Shown here piece by piece: positions 8,953 through 18,109 of a stretch of DNA of 64,000 bases. The notes beneath the pieces were generated by a model. That model was not told where the DNA came from. It saw only the letters and a program-made list of their open reading frames with translations, and ran no database searches. A program made the translations under genes and the position numbers. Source of the stretch: JAXLRU01 sp046330935 (GTDB lineage: Bacteria > Actinomycetota > Actinomycetes > Actinomycetales > Kineosporiaceae). The stretch's first letter is position 1; each line of letters opens with the position of its first letter. The DNA lies in contig JAXLRU010000009.1 in the NCBI GenBank assembly GCA_046330935.1, forward strand, positions 49,119 through 113,118, written 5' to 3'.

Positions 8953-9423
8953 GTGTCGAGCGATCCCACGAGCGTTCCCGCCGTTGGGGGGCTCACCCCC
9001 GCGCTGGCCGAGATCGCCGAGGACTTCCTCGCCCTGGGGCCGGCGGACCGGCTCCAGCTGCTGCACGACCTCGCCTGGGACCTGCCGGCCCTACCAGAGG
9101 CCCTGGCCGCGGACTACGGGTCGCTGGAGCAGGTGTCGGAGTGCCAGTCGCCGATCTTCCTCCGCGTCGACGTGGAGCAGGCCGCCCCGCGCGCCGTCCA
9201 CGTGCACGTCGACGCGCCCGCGCAGGCGCCCACCAGCCGCGGCTTCGCCGAGGTCGTGCGGGCGGGGCTCGAGGGTGTCCCCGCCGAGCAGGCGCTCGCG
9301 GTGCCCGACGACCTCGCGGTCCGCCTCGGGCTCGGCGAGGTGGTCAGCCCCCTGCGCCTGCACGGCATGGCCGGGCTGCTCACCCGTGTGAAGCGCCAGG
9401 TGTCGCGGGCGGTGACGGCGTGA
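8953..9423 (+). CDS. SufE-family cysteine desulfuration protein
   Basis: SufE proteins accept sulfur from a cysteine desulfurase on a conserved Cys for Fe-S cluster assembly. The 156-residue product has LGPADRLQLLHDL near the N-terminus and the Cys64-containing VSECQSPIFL block that matches the SufE acceptor loop, then the expected RGFAEVVRAGLEG and LHGMAGLLTRVKRQV ends. GTG at 8953 follows ATGAGG at a normal distance; GTG at 8947 is an alternative. No desulfurase or suf cluster is nearby. The stop overlaps the next start (GTGA). Confidence 0.85.
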   Translation: MSSDPTSVPAVGGLTPALAEIAEDFLALGPADRLQLLHDLAWDLPALPEALAADYGSLEQVSECQSPIFLRVDVEQAAPRAVHVHVDAPAQAPTSRGFAEVVRAGLEGVPAEQALAVPDDLAVRLGLGEVVSPLRLHGMAGLLTRVKRQVSRAVTA

Positions 9424-10199
9424 GCGTGCTGCGGATGCTGCTGCCGGGGTCCACGGTCGTCGGTGACCTCACGGCGTCCGGCCCCGACGTCCTCGACGCC
9501 CTGGCGGACCTCTACGCCTACCCCGACCCTCTCCCCCGGGCCGGCTGGGTACGCGCGTCGATGGTGTCGACGCTGGACGGCGCCATCGCAGGCCCGGACG
9601 GCGTCTCGGCGTCCATCAGCGGGCCGGCGGACCGCGCGGTCCTTTCCGTGCTGCGCGCGCTCGCCGACGTCGTGCTCGTCGGCGCGGGGACGGCCCGGGC
9701 CGAGGGCTACCGGGTGCCCGTGCCCAAGCCGCAGTTCCAGGGCCGACGCCGCAAGCACCGCCAGGCGGCCGCGCCCGTCCTGGCCGTGGTCAGCGGCCGG
9801 GGCGACCTCGACGGGCTGGAGCAGGTCTTCGCCGACGGCGAGGACTCCCTGCTCGTCACCTGCGCGGCGGCCGACGTCGAAGGGTTGCGCAGCCGGCTCG
9901 GCGGGCATCGCGTGGTCGTGGCGGGCGAGTCGACCGTCGACCCGCTGATCGCCGTGGCCCAGCTCGCGGGGGCGGGGCTGCGCAGGGTGCTGCTCGAGGG
10001 CGGCCCGCGGCTGCTCGGCTCCCACGTCGAGGCGGGCCGGCTCGACGAGCTCTGCCTGACATGGTCACCCGTGCTGGTGGGTGGGCTGGAGGGACGCCTC
10101 GCACTCGGGGGCCCGGCGAAGCTGCCCGCCCGTCCGGCCCACCTCCTGGAGGCCGACGGGATGCTGCTGGGCCGCTGGGTGATCGCCGCCGGCCGCTGA
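9420..10199 (+). CDS. RibD C-terminal / pyrimidine-reductase family protein
   Basis: The 259-residue protein shows the dihydrofolate-reductase-like RibD C-terminal fold: RASMVSTLDGAIAGPDG, then VLVGAGTARAEGYRVP and VLLEGGPRLLGS, the nucleotide-binding blocks. Such proteins reduce a ribosylamino-pyrimidine in riboflavin synthesis or act on related deazaflavin or pteridine substrates with NADPH. The deaminase domain of full RibD is absent, so its role in riboflavin synthesis is not assured. It starts at a GTG overlapping the SufE stop and is probably co-expressed with it. Confidence 0.8.
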   Translation: MSVLRMLLPGSTVVGDLTASGPDVLDALADLYAYPDPLPRAGWVRASMVSTLDGAIAGPDGVSASISGPADRAVLSVLRALADVVLVGAGTARAEGYRVPVPKPQFQGRRRKHRQAAAPVLAVVSGRGDLDGLEQVFADGEDSLLVTCAAADVEGLRSRLGGHRVVVAGESTVDPLIAVAQLAGAGLRRVLLEGGPRLLGSHVEAGRLDELCLTWSPVLVGGLEGRLALGGPAKLPARPAHLLEADGMLLGRWVIAAGR

Positions 10200-10218
10200 G
10201 GCCGGCACCGACCCCGGC

Positions 10219-11442
10219 TCAGCGGTGCTCGAGCAGGAACCGCGCGACGGCGCCCTCCCACGCCTGAGGGTCCACGTTCCATTCGCGCGTGTGCGCCGCT
10301 CCGTGGAACGGCACGTAGGTGACCAGGTCGGGCCGTGCCTGCGCCAGCCGGCGAGAGGGCCCGGCGGGGACGAACGCGTCGTCCTCGGAGTGCAGGATGA
10401 GCGTCGGCAGGCGCAGCTCGGCGGCGCGGCTCACCCAGTCGAGGCGGTCCAGCGGCACGGGCTGCTCCAGACCCGCGAACCGCCGGGCGTGGGGGTGCTC
10501 CAGGAGCATCTGCGCGAGGGCACCGACGGGCGCCGGGACGCCGTGCACGCGCGCCTGGTGGACGAGGACGTCGCGCCAGTCGACGACGGGCGCGTCGAGC
10601 ACGAGGGCGCGGATGCGCGGCGCGAGCCACGACCGGGCGACCGTCTGCAGGGCGATCGCCGCGCCCATCGACCAGCCGAGCAGCACGACGTCGCGGGCGC
10701 CCGCCTCCAGGGCGTGGACGATGGCGGCCTCGACGTCCACCCACTCGGCGTCGCCCAGCCGGTATCGGCCCCGCGGCGAGCGCGGGGCGCCGGCGTCGTT
10801 GCGGTAGCTGACGACGAGCGAGGTCAGGCCCAGGGTGTGCAGCAGCGGCAGCGCGCGCAGGCACTCCTCCCGCGTGGCGTTGCGCCCGTGCACGAGGACG
10901 GCCCACGTGCCGCCCGTCGCCTCGCCGCCGGCCGGGGGCACCCGCCACGCCGGCATCGCACCGAGCGGCGTGGCCACCTCGTCGTCCCCGACCTCGAGGC
11001 CGAGGTCGCGCGGCGTCCCCGCGTAGTAGTACTGGTTCCAGCGCCCGCTGCCCGCGTGCAGCCGCCCGCGGTCCACGCCGTCGAGCCGGCGCGTCACCGT
11101 GCGCGAGACGACGTCGACGTCGACGATCTCGCCGACGCGCACGTGCACCGACCCGCCGTCCTGCCACAGGCCGTAGCGTCCGGGCGCTCGCGTCTCCTCC
11201 GCGGCGCGCAGCGTGATCGTGCCCGCGCCCACGCCGAGCACCTCGACGTCGTCGGGCTGGTCCGGCACCGGCGTCACGATCCTGCGGGCCAGGTGGGCGG
11301 CCGTCCCGGTCACCGCGACACCGGCGACGGCGGCGGCCGCACCGGCGACGGCCCCCGAGACGGCGGCGCGGCGCAGCACGGTGCCGCGCGGGAGCGACGG
11401 GCGCTGCACCGGCGGCGGGGTCGTGGTGCGGGGCGAGGTCAT
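10219..11442 (-). CDS. Alpha/beta hydrolase, membrane-anchored
   Basis: The 407-residue protein has one hydrophobic Ala/Val/Gly segment at about residues 25-50 that could be a membrane anchor or signal, a beta-rich middle part, then an alpha/beta hydrolase domain. The nucleophile elbow is GWSMG, the acid Asp is probably in HSEDDAFVP and the catalytic His in HGAAHTREW; an HGRN segment could form the oxyanion hole. Substrate unknown. ATG at 11442 was chosen over the more upstream in-frame start because it begins just before the polar leader that precedes the hydrophobic segment. Convergent with the reductase gene. Confidence 0.8.
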   Translation of the reverse strand: MTSPRTTTPPPVQRPSLPRGTVLRRAAVSGAVAGAAAAVAGVAVTGTAAHLARRIVTPVPDQPDDVEVLGVGAGTITLRAAEETRAPGRYGLWQDGGSVHVRVGEIVDVDVVSRTVTRRLDGVDRGRLHAGSGRWNQYYYAGTPRDLGLEVGDDEVATPLGAMPAWRVPPAGGEATGGTWAVLVHGRNATREECLRALPLLHTLGLTSLVVSYRNDAGAPRSPRGRYRLGDAEWVDVEAAIVHALEAGARDVVLLGWSMGAAIALQTVARSWLAPRIRALVLDAPVVDWRDVLVHQARVHGVPAPVGALAQMLLEHPHARRFAGLEQPVPLDRLDWVSRAAELRLPTLILHSEDDAFVPAGPSRRLAQARPDLVTYVPFHGAAHTREWNVDPQAWEGAVARFLLEHR

Positions 11443-11573
11443 GGCCCCGATTGTGCCCACCGCGGGCGACACCCACTCCTGCGGGCGCGCAGTGGCGCGC
11501 CCCGAGCGTGGCTCGCCCGCGGACACGGGCGCATGAGCGGGACGACGAGCGGCGCCGCGGGTACGTTGACGGG

Positions 11574-12050
11574 GTGCGCCCGACGATCGTGATCCTGACC
11601 GAGGAGAGCCTGACGGCCGGTGACGCCGCGGGCCTGCTCCAGCTGCACCCCGAGGAGCCCGCCGGGTACCTGGTGCTGGTCCCCGCAGACCCGCACCGCA
11701 ACCTCCTCGCCGACGTGCTCGACCACCTCAGCCTGCTGGAACTGCGGGAGGCGCTGCAGGCCCTGCGCGGCCACGAGGAACCCGGCCGCGCCGAGGCCTC
11801 GGTGGTGCTCGACGCCAGTGTGGGAGCGCTCAAGGCGGCGGGCGCCGACGCGGCAGGGCGGATCAGCGACGGTGACCCGGTGAGCGCCCTGGAAGCTGCC
11901 GTGGCCGAGGTCGAGGCCCGGGAGGTGGTGGTCGTGACGCGACCCCACGCCGTCGAGGACACGTTCCACCGCGACTGGGCCTCCCAGGCGCGGGAGCGGC
12001 TCGGCGTCCCCGTGCTCCACCTCTACGGCGGCACCACGATGCTCGGCTGA
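11574..12050 (+). CDS. Conserved hypothetical protein, possible Rossmann-like fold
   Basis: A 158-residue soluble protein beginning RPTIVILTEESLTAGDAAGLL. Alternating beta strands and helices (VILTEES, YLVLVPAD, VVVVTRPH, VLHLYGG) suggest a Rossmann- or USP-like fold, but no catalytic motif is recognised. A GTG start is assumed at 11574 without a strong ribosome site. It lies divergent from the hydrolase gene and convergent with the membrane protein downstream. Function unknown. Confidence 0.65.
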   Translation: MRPTIVILTEESLTAGDAAGLLQLHPEEPAGYLVLVPADPHRNLLADVLDHLSLLELREALQALRGHEEPGRAEASVVLDASVGALKAAGADAAGRISDGDPVSALEAAVAEVEAREVVVVTRPHAVEDTFHRDWASQARERLGVPVLHLYGGTTMLG

Positions 12051-12062
12051 GCACCTGCGGTA

Positions 12063-12079
12063 CCCGCCGGTCAGGCGGG
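12063..12079. terminator. Small hairpin between convergent genes
   Basis: CCCGCC pairs with GGCGGG across GGTCA, overlapping the stop of the minus-strand membrane protein and lying 12 nt after the plus-strand stop. Short stem, no T-run; weak support. Confidence 0.3.
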
Positions 12080-12748
12080 CGCGGACACCGTCAGGGTGCG
12101 CCAGCCGGACGTGAACAACCCGAACATCGCGAAGAACGACAGGACGCCGAGGGCGGACAGCTCGCGCTGGGCGAGCAGGGCCAGGCCGAGCCACGCCGCG
12201 AGCGACACCAGCAGCGCCGGGACGGCCACCCTCGTGCGGTCGGCCACGACGGGACTGGTCTGCGGGTAGCCGACGACGAGCGGGTCGGGTTCCGCGGCGG
12301 GCTCGAACGGCACGGGCGAACCGTCCTCACCGATCGGCAGCTCCTCGGGGCCGAGCACGTCGTCGAGCGTCGCGCCCGTCGCACCCGCCGGGACCGCGCG
12401 CACGGGCGTCCACGTCGCCGGGGACGACGCGCGGGCGACGAGGACGAGCGCCACGAACAGCGCGGGCACCCGCAGCCGCATGGTCGCGTCGGGCGAGGGA
12501 AGCACGCACACGATGCCCATGGCGACGCCGAGCACGAGGTGGAACGCCGTCACGACCTGTTGCAGGGCCTCCTGCCGACGCTTGGGCCCCGACTTCGGCA
12601 GCAGGTCGGCACCGTGGGCGACGACGAGCAGCGCGGCGATGAGGGTGAGCAGGCGGATCAGCAGGGGCACGTCGGAGGACGGGAAGACCGAGACGAGGCC
12701 GAGCACGGCCCCGAAGGTCATCTGCAGCACCCGCGTCACGTCCACCAC
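12071..12748 (-). CDS. Multi-pass membrane protein of unknown function
   Basis: The 225-residue protein has about six hydrophobic segments: two near the N-terminus, two around residues 65-105, a polar cytoplasmic stretch with PVRAVPAG and GPEELPIGEDG, and two near the C-terminus. No known transporter motif is seen. Two GTG codons stand in tandem at the start. Function not recognised. Confidence 0.65.
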   Translation of the reverse strand: MVDVTRVLQMTFGAVLGLVSVFPSSDVPLLIRLLTLIAALLVVAHGADLLPKSGPKRRQEALQQVVTAFHLVLGVAMGIVCVLPSPDATMRLRVPALFVALVLVARASSPATWTPVRAVPAGATGATLDDVLGPEELPIGEDGSPVPFEPAAEPDPLVVGYPQTSPVVADRTRVAVPALLVSLAAWLGLALLAQRELSALGVLSFFAMFGLFTSGWRTLTVSAPA

Positions 12749-12918
12749 GCGGCCAGACTAGCCGCGAGGGCACGCCGCGCCCCTCGGAACACGGCCGCCG
12801 TCGCGGCTGGAACACGCCCGCGGTCGCCGCCAGGAACAGCCGTCCCCCGTGGGGCGTTTCCGCGGCTGGGTCGCCCGCGACGGCGCCCGCCGTCGCCCGG
12901 CGACCCTGAGGAGGAACC

Positions 12919-13353
12919 GTGTCAGAGCCCACCCGCCGCTACCCCGTCGCCCTCACGTCGCAGGAGTGGCGCGAGCGGCTGTCCGCGGAGGAGTACCACG
13001 TCCTCCGCGAGGCCGGCACCGAGCGCGCGTTCAGCGGCGAGTACTGGGACAGCCACACCGAGGGCGTGTACTCCTGCCGGGCGTGCGGCGCCGAGCTGTT
13101 CCGCAGCACCGAGAAGTTCGACAGCCACTGCGGCTGGCCGTCGTTCTTCGCCCCCGCCGAGGACGGCACGGTGGAGTACGTCGAGGACCTCTCCCACGGC
13201 ATGGCCCGCACCGAGGTGCGGTGCGCGAGCTGCGGTTCGCACCTCGGCCACGTCTTCGCCGGCGAGGGCTACCCGACCCCCACCGACCGCCGCTACTGCA
13301 TCAACTCGGTGAGCCTGCGCCTGGAGACCACCGAGCACGCCTCACGGAAGTGA
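12919..13353 (+). CDS. msrB: Peptide-methionine (R)-S-oxide reductase MsrB
   Basis: MsrB repairs methionine-R-sulfoxide in proteins in the cytoplasm. All hallmark residues are present in this 144-residue protein: zinc cysteines in CRAC (53, 56) and CASC (102, 105), Cys71 in SHCGWPSF as likely resolving residue, GHVF, and catalytic Cys127 in RYCINSVSL. GTG at 12919 follows a strong GAGGAGG ribosome site. Its 3' end overlaps the 3' end of convergent hemQ by 12 nt, an arrangement that could couple their expression through antisense transcripts. Confidence 0.97.
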   Translation: MSEPTRRYPVALTSQEWRERLSAEEYHVLREAGTERAFSGEYWDSHTEGVYSCRACGAELFRSTEKFDSHCGWPSFFAPAEDGTVEYVEDLSHGMARTEVRCASCGSHLGHVFAGEGYPTPTDRRYCINSVSLRLETTEHASRK

Positions 13354-14109
13354 CGCGACCAGCTCCGACAGCGGCACCCGCGGGCCGGTGAAGAAGGGGG
13401 TCTCCTCGCGCACGTGGCGCCGCGCCCCCGTGGCCCGCAGGTGGCGCATGAGGTCGACGATCCTGGCGAGGTCGTCGGCCTCGAAGGCCAGCAGCCACTC
13501 GTAGTCGCCCAGCGCGAACGAGGCGACGGTGTTGGCCCGGACGTCCTCGTACTCGCGGCCTGCGATGCCGTGCTCCACCAGCAGCGCGCGGCGCTCCGCC
13601 TCGGGCAGCAGGTACCACTCGTACGATCGGACGAACGGGTAGAGGCAGAGATAGGCGCGCGCCGCCTCGCCGGCCATGAACGCGGGGACGTGCCCGCGGT
13701 TGAACTCGGCGGGGCGGTGCAGCCCGACGTTGGACCACACCGGCGCGAGTGCGGCGCCGAGCGCGGTACGGCGCAGGCGCTGGTAGGCCTCCTGGACGGT
13801 CTCGACCGCGGGCGCGTGCCACCAGACCATGAGGTCGGCCTCCGCCCGCAGGCCGGCGAGGTCGTAGAACCCGCGGACCACGAGGTCCTTGCCGGCGAGG
13901 TCGGCGAGGACGTCCTCCACCTCCGCCACGGCCGCAGCCCTGGCCGCGGCGTCGCCCAGCGGTCCGCGCGAGGCGAACACGGACCACATCGTGTAGCGGA
14001 TGGTCTCGTTCACCTGGCGGGCGGGAACCCGCGCTGCCTGTGCATCGGCCGTCTCGGCCTGCACCGGTGCGGCATCGGGGAGGGGCGTCGAGGGGTGGGA
14101 CTCGCTCAT
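13342..14109 (-). CDS. hemQ: Coproheme decarboxylase HemQ (ChdC)
   Basis: HemQ performs the last step of the coproporphyrin-dependent haem route, oxidatively decarboxylating coproheme to haem b. The 255-residue protein belongs to the chlorite-dismutase fold family: LYPFVRSYEWYLLP contains the likely catalytic Tyr157, LLVEHGIAGREY the likely proximal His180, and GDYEWLLAFEADD and PFFTGPR follow. ATG at 14109 (MSESHPS) is the natural start; the first 30 residues are a loose polar leader. It lies just downstream of hemY, 10 nt from its stop, so the two form an operon, with hemE a little upstream in the same direction. Confidence 0.93.
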   Translation of the reverse strand: MSESHPSTPLPDAAPVQAETADAQAARVPARQVNETIRYTMWSVFASRGPLGDAAARAAAVAEVEDVLADLAGKDLVVRGFYDLAGLRAEADLMVWWHAPAVETVQEAYQRLRRTALGAALAPVWSNVGLHRPAEFNRGHVPAFMAGEAARAYLCLYPFVRSYEWYLLPEAERRALLVEHGIAGREYEDVRANTVASFALGDYEWLLAFEADDLARIVDLMRHLRATGARRHVREETPFFTGPRVPLSELVASLP

Positions 14110-14119
14110 GCCTCGATTG

Positions 14120-15649
14120 TCACCCATCCCGCGGCTCGCGCCTCCAGGCGGGCCGCTCCTCACGCAGGCGCGCCGTGACGTCGGCGGCGGCCGCCCCCGC
14201 CGTCGCCACGCAAGCGGCCACCCCGACACCGTCGAGCACCGATCCCGCAAGCGCCAGGGGGGCGGGCGCACCGGCGACCGCGGCCCGCACCTGCGCCACC
14301 CGGGTGAGATGGCCGACGTCGTACTGGGGCAGCGCCTGCGGCCAGCGGGTCACGACGGCGTCGCGGTCGGCGTTGAGGGCGCGCACCGGAGCCGGGTCGG
14401 CGCCCGCGTGCCCGAGCAGGCGTTGGAGGCCGCCCAACGCGGCGGCCAGCAGCGCGTCGTCGTCGCTGCCGGCGACCAGCCCGTCTCCCGCGCGTCCGAG
14501 GGACAGCCGGACGACGTCCCGACCGTCCGCGGCCTCCTGGACCCACCCCCACTTGCGGCTGCTCACGGTCGCCGCCTTCACCTCGCCGAGCCCGCCGTCG
14601 GCGACGAGGACGCCGCTGCCGAGGGCACCGGGCAGCGTGCCCGCGGGCAGCCGGACCGCCACCACGGCGACGTCGGCCGTCGCCACCTCCCCCAGGGCTC
14701 GGGCCGCTGCGGGGACCGGATCGCGCAGGAGGGCCGCGGCCACGGGCGAGGGGACGGCGAGGACGACCGCGTCGGCGCACCTGCTCGCGCCGTCGCCGGT
14801 CTCCACCTGCCAGCCACCGCCCGTACGGGGGCGCAGGGAGGCGGCGCGCACTCCCGTGCGGACGGTGACGCCGAGCCCGTGCAGGGTTCGGGCGAGGGCC
14901 GAGGCGAGCTGGTGGACGCCGCCCTCGAGGCCCGCGAACACCGCCTCGGGTGGCGACGCCGGGGTCGGCGGCGCCGGGGGTCGCAGCCGCCGCACGGTCT
15001 CCACGAGCGACATCCCCTCGCGCAGTGCCGGCCAGAGCGCGGGCATCACGGCCCGCACCCCCAGGCGCTCGACGCGCCCCGCGTACACCCCGCCCAGGAG
15101 CGGCTCCACGAGCCGCCGGAGCACGGCGGGGCCCAACCGGGTGCCGATCGCCTCCGCCAGCGACGCGTCCTCCCCCTCCCACGGGCGGTGGGACTCCCGC
15201 GGCTCCGCCTCCACCCGGGCGACCTCGACGTCGTCCAGCAGCGGCCGCAGCAGTGCCGGCTCGGCGGGCACCCCGAGCAGGGTGCGGCCGGGGACGGCGT
15301 GCAGCCGCCCGTCGTGCAGGATCAGCGGCGCGCTGGTGCGCGGGGTCACCAGCCTCCCGCCGAGGCCCACGGAACGCACCAGCTCCACCGCCTCGGGACG
15401 GCGGGCCAGCAGCGATTCGGCGCCGACGTCCAGGCCGGGCACGAGCCCCTCCGGCGCGGGGGCGAGCAGCCCGCCGACGCGGTCGGAGGCCTCCAGCACC
15501 TCCACGGCCGGCCCCCCGTGCTCCTGCGCGAGGCGCAACGCGGCCACGAGACCGGAGACGCCGGCGCCGACGACGACGAGCCGGGGCCCGGCCGGTGACG
15601 GGGGCGGTGCAGGCGCGGCGGTGCTCGGGGACGGGCCTGGGAGGGTCAC
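14120..15649 (-). CDS. hemY: Coproporphyrinogen III / protoporphyrinogen oxidase HemY (CgoX)
   Basis: A 509-residue FAD-dependent oxidase. The dinucleotide-binding motif VVVGAGVSGLVAALRLA lies near residue 25, followed by VLEASDRVGG. The C-terminal ALPQYDVGH and LAGSVLDGVGVAACVATA segments are typical of HemY. In a genome with HemQ, the physiological product is expected to be coproporphyrin III. GTG at 15649 follows CGAGG at a good distance. An Ala/Pro-rich leader of about 20 residues precedes the FAD motif. Operon with hemQ; divergent from the lipoprotein gene. Confidence 0.93.
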   Translation of the reverse strand: MTLPGPSPSTAAPAPPPSPAGPRLVVVGAGVSGLVAALRLAQEHGGPAVEVLEASDRVGGLLAPAPEGLVPGLDVGAESLLARRPEAVELVRSVGLGGRLVTPRTSAPLILHDGRLHAVPGRTLLGVPAEPALLRPLLDDVEVARVEAEPRESHRPWEGEDASLAEAIGTRLGPAVLRRLVEPLLGGVYAGRVERLGVRAVMPALWPALREGMSLVETVRRLRPPAPPTPASPPEAVFAGLEGGVHQLASALARTLHGLGVTVRTGVRAASLRPRTGGGWQVETGDGASRCADAVVLAVPSPVAAALLRDPVPAAARALGEVATADVAVVAVRLPAGTLPGALGSGVLVADGGLGEVKAATVSSRKWGWVQEAADGRDVVRLSLGRAGDGLVAGSDDDALLAAALGGLQRLLGHAGADPAPVRALNADRDAVVTRWPQALPQYDVGHLTRVAQVRAAVAGAPAPLALAGSVLDGVGVAACVATAGAAAADVTARLREERPAWRREPRDG

Positions 15650-15803
15650 GACGGCAGCCTCGCACGGAGGAACCGCCCCGCCGCCCGGCGCGTCGCACCG
15701 CCACGGCGGGACCGGAGATCGAGATCGCGCCGCGACCTGGGCGTGACCTCGTCCCGTCACGCTGAACCTCGACGAACCGCGTCGACGACGACCGGAGGCA
15801 ACC

Positions 15804-16910
15804 ATGGTCCCCACCACCGGGGCACGTCCCCCCAGGCGCAGCGGCGTGGCCGTCGCGGGCGCCGTCCTCCTGGCCGCGCTGCTCGCGGGGTGCGGAGCCG
15901 ACTCGACGATGTCCGACCAGGCCGGCGGCGCGCCGGCGATGGCCGACCGAGCGACCGTCGACCAGGGCGCGCCCGACGGGTCCGGTGGAGATGACCAGGT
16001 GCGCGGGGCCGTGGCCTACGCGGTGGGCACCACCCGCGCCGACGCGGCACCCGCCGCACTGCCGCGACAGATCATCCGCACGGCGACGATCACCGTGGCC
16101 GTGGCGGACCTCGACGAGGCGGCGAGTGCCGTCCGCGCCCTCGGGCCGTCGGTCGGCGGCCTCGTCGCCACCGAGAAGAGCGACCGGCCGCCCGCCGAGG
16201 ACGACGAGTCGTCCTCGGGCACCACCGTCATCGAACTCCGGGTGCCCGCCGACAAGCTGGACGCCGCGGTGGCCAGGCTCGCGGCGCTCGGCACCGTCCG
16301 CGCCCGCGCGCTGACCTCCGAGGACGTCACGAGCCAGGTGGCCGACCTCGACGGCCGCGTCGCCACCCAGCGCGCCGCGCTGGAGCGGGTCCGCCAGCTG
16401 CTCGCCAAGGCCACGAACGTCAAGGACGTGCTCGCCCTCGAGGCCGACCTGACCCAGCGGGAGTCCGACCTCGAGGGGATGATGCAGCGCCTTGCCGCCC
16501 TGCGGGGGCAGGTCGCGCTGTCGTCCCTGACGGTCACCCTCGTGGGCGAGGACTCCGCCGTCGACGAGGACCAGCCCCGCAAGGGCTTCCGCGGTGGCCT
16601 CTCGGCGGGGTGGTCGGCGCTCAGCGACACGTCGGTGGCCGCCTCCGCCGTCGCCGGTGCGCTGCTGCCGTGGTGCCTGCCGGGCGCGATCGTCGCCGCC
16701 GTGGTCGTGGCACTGCGTCGGCGCCGCCGCCGGTCGGTCCCGCCGCCGTCCGCGCCGCCGTCGTGGGCCGGCACCCCCGGACCCGTCGCGCCCTCGGCGC
16801 CGGCCGTGCCGGTCGCGCCGGCCGCGCCGGTGAAGGTGCCCGCCGCTCCCCCGGCGGCGCCCCCCGCCACCGCTCCGGCCGACCCCGACGCGAAGGCTCC
16901 GGACGCCTGA
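15804..16910 (+). CDS. DUF4349 lipoprotein
   Basis: A 368-residue secreted, membrane-tethered protein. The N-terminus has a basic start, a hydrophobic core and lipobox LLAGC with Cys30. The DUF4349 domain follows (RQIIRTATITVAVADLDEA), including a helical, probably coiled-coil segment with DGRVATQRAALERVRQLL. A second hydrophobic segment near residues 285-305 is followed by a basic RRRRRR stop-transfer and a Pro/Ala-rich tail. It is thus held at the envelope at both ends. DUF4349 function is unknown. Its stop is two nt from the convergent hemE stop. Confidence 0.85.
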   Translation: MVPTTGARPPRRSGVAVAGAVLLAALLAGCGADSTMSDQAGGAPAMADRATVDQGAPDGSGGDDQVRGAVAYAVGTTRADAAPAALPRQIIRTATITVAVADLDEAASAVRALGPSVGGLVATEKSDRPPAEDDESSSGTTVIELRVPADKLDAAVARLAALGTVRARALTSEDVTSQVADLDGRVATQRAALERVRQLLAKATNVKDVLALEADLTQRESDLEGMMQRLAALRGQVALSSLTVTLVGEDSAVDEDQPRKGFRGGLSAGWSALSDTSVAASAVAGALLPWCLPGAIVAAVVVALRRRRRRSVPPPSAPPSWAGTPGPVAPSAPAVPVAPAAPVKVPAAPPAAPPATAPADPDAKAPDA

Positions 16911-16912
16911 GG

Positions 16913-18019
16913 TCAGCGGGCCGAGTCCTCGCCCGACCAGGCGTGCACGCGGTCGACGACGCGGGCCAGCTGCCCCGGGTCGGCTTCCGGCGGCACGCCG
17001 TGCCCGAGGTTGAACACGTGTCCGGCGGCCGTCGCGCCCGCACGCAGCGTCGCGTCCACGGCCGCGTCCAGGGCCTCGTCACCCGCGAACAGCAGCGCGG
17101 GGTCGAGGTTGCCCTGCAGGACGGTCCCCGCGGGCACCCTCGAGGCGGCCACGTCGAGCGGGACGCGGAAGTCGACGCCGACGACCCCGGCACCGGCCTC
17201 GCCCATGGCGGCGAGCAGCTCGCCCGTGCCGGTGCCGAAGTGGATCCGCGGGACCTCGGGGAAGGCCTGGGCGACGGGGGCGAACGCGCGGGCCGAGTGC
17301 GGGAGGACGCGGCTGCGGTAGTCGGGCAGCGCCAGCGCCCCCACCCAGGAGTCGAACAGCTGGACGGCCCGGGCGCCGGCCGCCACCTGGATCCGCAGGA
17401 ACTCCCCGCAGATCACGGCGAGGCGGTCGAGCAGATCGGCCCACAGCGCGGGGTCGGCGTGCATGAGCGCCTTGGTGCGGGTGAGGTCGCGGCTCGGGCC
17501 GCCCTCGACGAGGTAGCTGGCCAGCGTGAACGGGGCGCCCGCGAAGCCGATCAGCGGGGTGCCCCCGAGCTCGGCCACGAGCAGGGCGACGGCCTCGCTC
17601 ACGTAGGGCACGTGCTCCGGCGTCAACGGCACGAGACGGTCGAGGTCGGCCCGGGTGCGGAACGGCTCGGCGACGACCGGCCCGCGGCCGGGCACGATGT
17701 CGAGGTCCACGCCGACGGCCTTGAGCGGGACGACGATGTCGGAGTAGAAGATCGCGGCGTCGACGCCGTAGCGGCGCACCGGCTGCAGGGTGATCTCGGT
17801 GATCAGCTCGGGCCGGCGGCACGACTCGAGCATCGGGATGCCCTCGCGCACGGCCCGGTACTCGGGCAGGGAACGCCCCGCCTGGCGCATGAACCACACC
17901 GGCGTGTGCTGCGGACGCCGCCCCGCACACGCCTCCAGGAACGCCGAGGGCTCCTGCTCGGGACCGCCGTCGAGCGGCGGGCCGGCGGGCGGGGAGGACA
18001 CGGTGGAGGCAGCACTCAC
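16913..18019 (-). CDS. hemE: Uroporphyrinogen decarboxylase HemE
   Basis: HemE removes four carboxyl groups from uroporphyrinogen III to give coproporphyrinogen III, the branch point used by the HemY-HemH-HemQ route. The 368-residue product has the diagnostic VWFMRQAGRSLPEY block, FYSDIVVPLKAVG, FAGAPFTLASY and FNLGHGVPPEADP. GTG at 18019 (VSAASTV) precedes a 25-residue low-complexity leader. Divergent from the DUF3000 gene, as in other actinomycetes, with a 90-nt shared promoter region. Confidence 0.95.
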   Translation of the reverse strand: MSAASTVSSPPAGPPLDGGPEQEPSAFLEACAGRRPQHTPVWFMRQAGRSLPEYRAVREGIPMLESCRRPELITEITLQPVRRYGVDAAIFYSDIVVPLKAVGVDLDIVPGRGPVVAEPFRTRADLDRLVPLTPEHVPYVSEAVALLVAELGGTPLIGFAGAPFTLASYLVEGGPSRDLTRTKALMHADPALWADLLDRLAVICGEFLRIQVAAGARAVQLFDSWVGALALPDYRSRVLPHSARAFAPVAQAFPEVPRIHFGTGTGELLAAMGEAGAGVVGVDFRVPLDVAASRVPAGTVLQGNLDPALLFAGDEALDAAVDATLRAGATAAGHVFNLGHGVPPEADPGQLARVVDRVHAWSGEDSAR

Positions 18020-18109
18020 GCACGCGATCGTCCCACGCCCCGGCGCGGGACGCCGTCCCGCTGGCGCGTCGTGCTGCCCGGGGGGTAGGCGGTTGCCTAC
18101 GCTGCGCTC

